NCBI GenBank assembly: GCA_025353985.1 | Contig: JANXNT010000538.1 | Coordinates: forward strand, 1 to 5,059 | Length of the DNA stretch: 5,059 nucleotides | Origin: Limnoglobus sp. | GTDB taxonomy: Bacteria > Planctomycetota > Planctomycetia > Gemmatales > Gemmataceae | Reading direction: 5' to 3' | Position numbers and translations under genes: made by a program | Part shown: in pieces, positions 4,499 through 5,059 of the stretch | Position numbering within the stretch: the stretch's first letter is position 1 | Layout: the number at the start of each line of letters is the position of its first letter | Notes under the pieces: generated by a model | Database searches by the model: none | What the model was told of the DNA's origin: nothing | What the model saw: only the letters and a program-made list of their open reading frames with translations

Positions 4499-5059
4499 CG
4501 GTTGTACAAGAACTCTTTGCTATTCAGCACGGCCCAGAGTACGTCTTCGATGGCGGCGCGGCGGTCGCCTTCGGTGAATGCGGTTAGCAATTTCACTCGT
4601 TCGGCGTCGGTGGGGCGACGGCTGAGCGCGCTCAGGAAGAGTTCGTCGAGGATCGCTTCCGGCTTCTTATCTGAGTCGGCGAGTTTGCGGACGTGGCCGT
4701 TACGGGCGCGGATCTTCGCCGCGATCTCGGGCGAGTTCATCAGGTGCAAGGCTTGCGCAATGCTCGGGTCGGTGCCGCGTTCGCATTCGCACACGCTGAA
4801 CCGCACGGGTCGCCCGAATATGTGGAAAAAGTACGACGGCATCCGGTTGTCCCAGACTTGGATCGCGCGGTAGCCTTCAGGCCAGCCATTGAACTTCTCG
4901 GCGACACCCGACACTTGTGAGACGGCATCGAGCAGCACCTCGGCGGGCATCGGTTTCACGGCGGCGTGCGAGAAATTTTGCTCGTCGGTCGCGTTCCCCG
5001 CCGTCGCTTGGCTACTGAGTTGATACGCACGCGAAAGTAATAGCGTCTTCGTGAATGCC
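4495..5059 (-). CDS. DUF1553 (PSD1-type) domain protein, C-terminal part (5' end outside window)
   Basis: The last 187 residues of a DUF1549/DUF1553 protein, a large family typical of planctomycetes that often has an N-terminal cytochrome c-like (PSC1) domain and is thought to act outside the cytoplasm. Its biochemical role is unknown. The frame runs unbroken to the window edge, so the GTG at 4957-4959 is internal. Family marks in order are LLLSRAYQLSSQATAGNATDEQNFSHA, AEVLLDAVSQVSGVAEKFNGWPEGYRAIQVWDN, FFHIFGRPVRFSVCECERGTDPSIAQALHLMN, LDELFLSALSRRPTDAE and the end WAVLNSKEFLYNR. Ending in NSKEFLYNR just before TAG is normal for the family, so the IS at its 3' edge has not truncated it. The CECERG cysteines are the usual conserved ones. 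Confidence 0.92.
   Translation of the reverse strand, partial: AFTKTLLLSRAYQLSSQATAGNATDEQNFSHAAVKPMPAEVLLDAVSQVSGVAEKFNGWPEGYRAIQVWDNRMPSYFFHIFGRPVRFSVCECERGTDPSIAQALHLMNSPEIAAKIRARNGHVRKLADSDKKPEAILDELFLSALSRRPTDAERVKLLTAFTEGDRRAAIEDVLWAVLNSKEFLYNR

Noticed and set aside
1..5059. Previously undescribed defence or other multi-gene system
   Set aside because: Apart from the coupled three-gene operon, all genes belong to known families. The Uma2 protein alone, with no toxin-antitoxin, methylase or helicase partner, does not support a defence system.

Overview
This window looks like chromosome from a planctomycete, most likely of the Gemmataceae (inference from gene content). It carries the C-terminus of a DUF1553 (PSD1-type) protein, a Gfo/Idh/MocA oxidoreductase of the kind multiplied in planctomycetes, a Uma2-family nuclease, and a GC-rich, IS5-type insertion sequence. 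No RNA gene or CRISPR array was seen.

Layout. Positions 1-1031 (+) hold the C-terminal 342 residues of a Gfo/Idh/MocA oxidoreductase that starts before the window. A perfect 10-bp stem (1054-1078) separates it from a convergent minus-strand operon. In transcription order that operon is a Uma2-family protein (3384-2800), an ATP-grasp ligase of the RimK/MptN type (2800-1949) and a CitG/MdcB-like protein (1952-1083). Both junctions overlap (TGATG, then ATGA), so the three are almost certainly co-transcribed and translationally coupled. A good sigma70-like promoter with an extended -10 (3413-3440) sits just ahead of the Uma2 gene. Upstream of it, 3459-3595 is a large nested imperfect palindrome that resembles a REP/BIME or MITE-like element.

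Positions 3617-4494 are a complete IS5-family element (IS427/IS1031-like). It has 12-bp perfect terminal inverted repeats, flanking CTAG duplications, and a two-frame DDE transposase on the minus strand joined by an A_AAA_AAG slippery site. It sits exactly on the stop codon of a DUF1553 gene (minus strand, 4495 to beyond 5059), and the duplicated CTAG restores that stop.

How the genes may work together. The ATP-grasp plus CitG-like pair is the most informative part. Homologues of both kinds are found among the archaeal-type genes linked to tetrahydromethanopterin (H4MPT) biosynthesis and formaldehyde oxidation in methylotrophs and planctomycetes, so a role in making or glutamylating this C1 carrier is the leading hypothesis. 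Other parts of that pathway are not in the window. The Uma2 gene as first cistron of such an operon is unexpected, and its usual PDV acid is Asn. The IS and the DUF1553 gene are unrelated neighbours.
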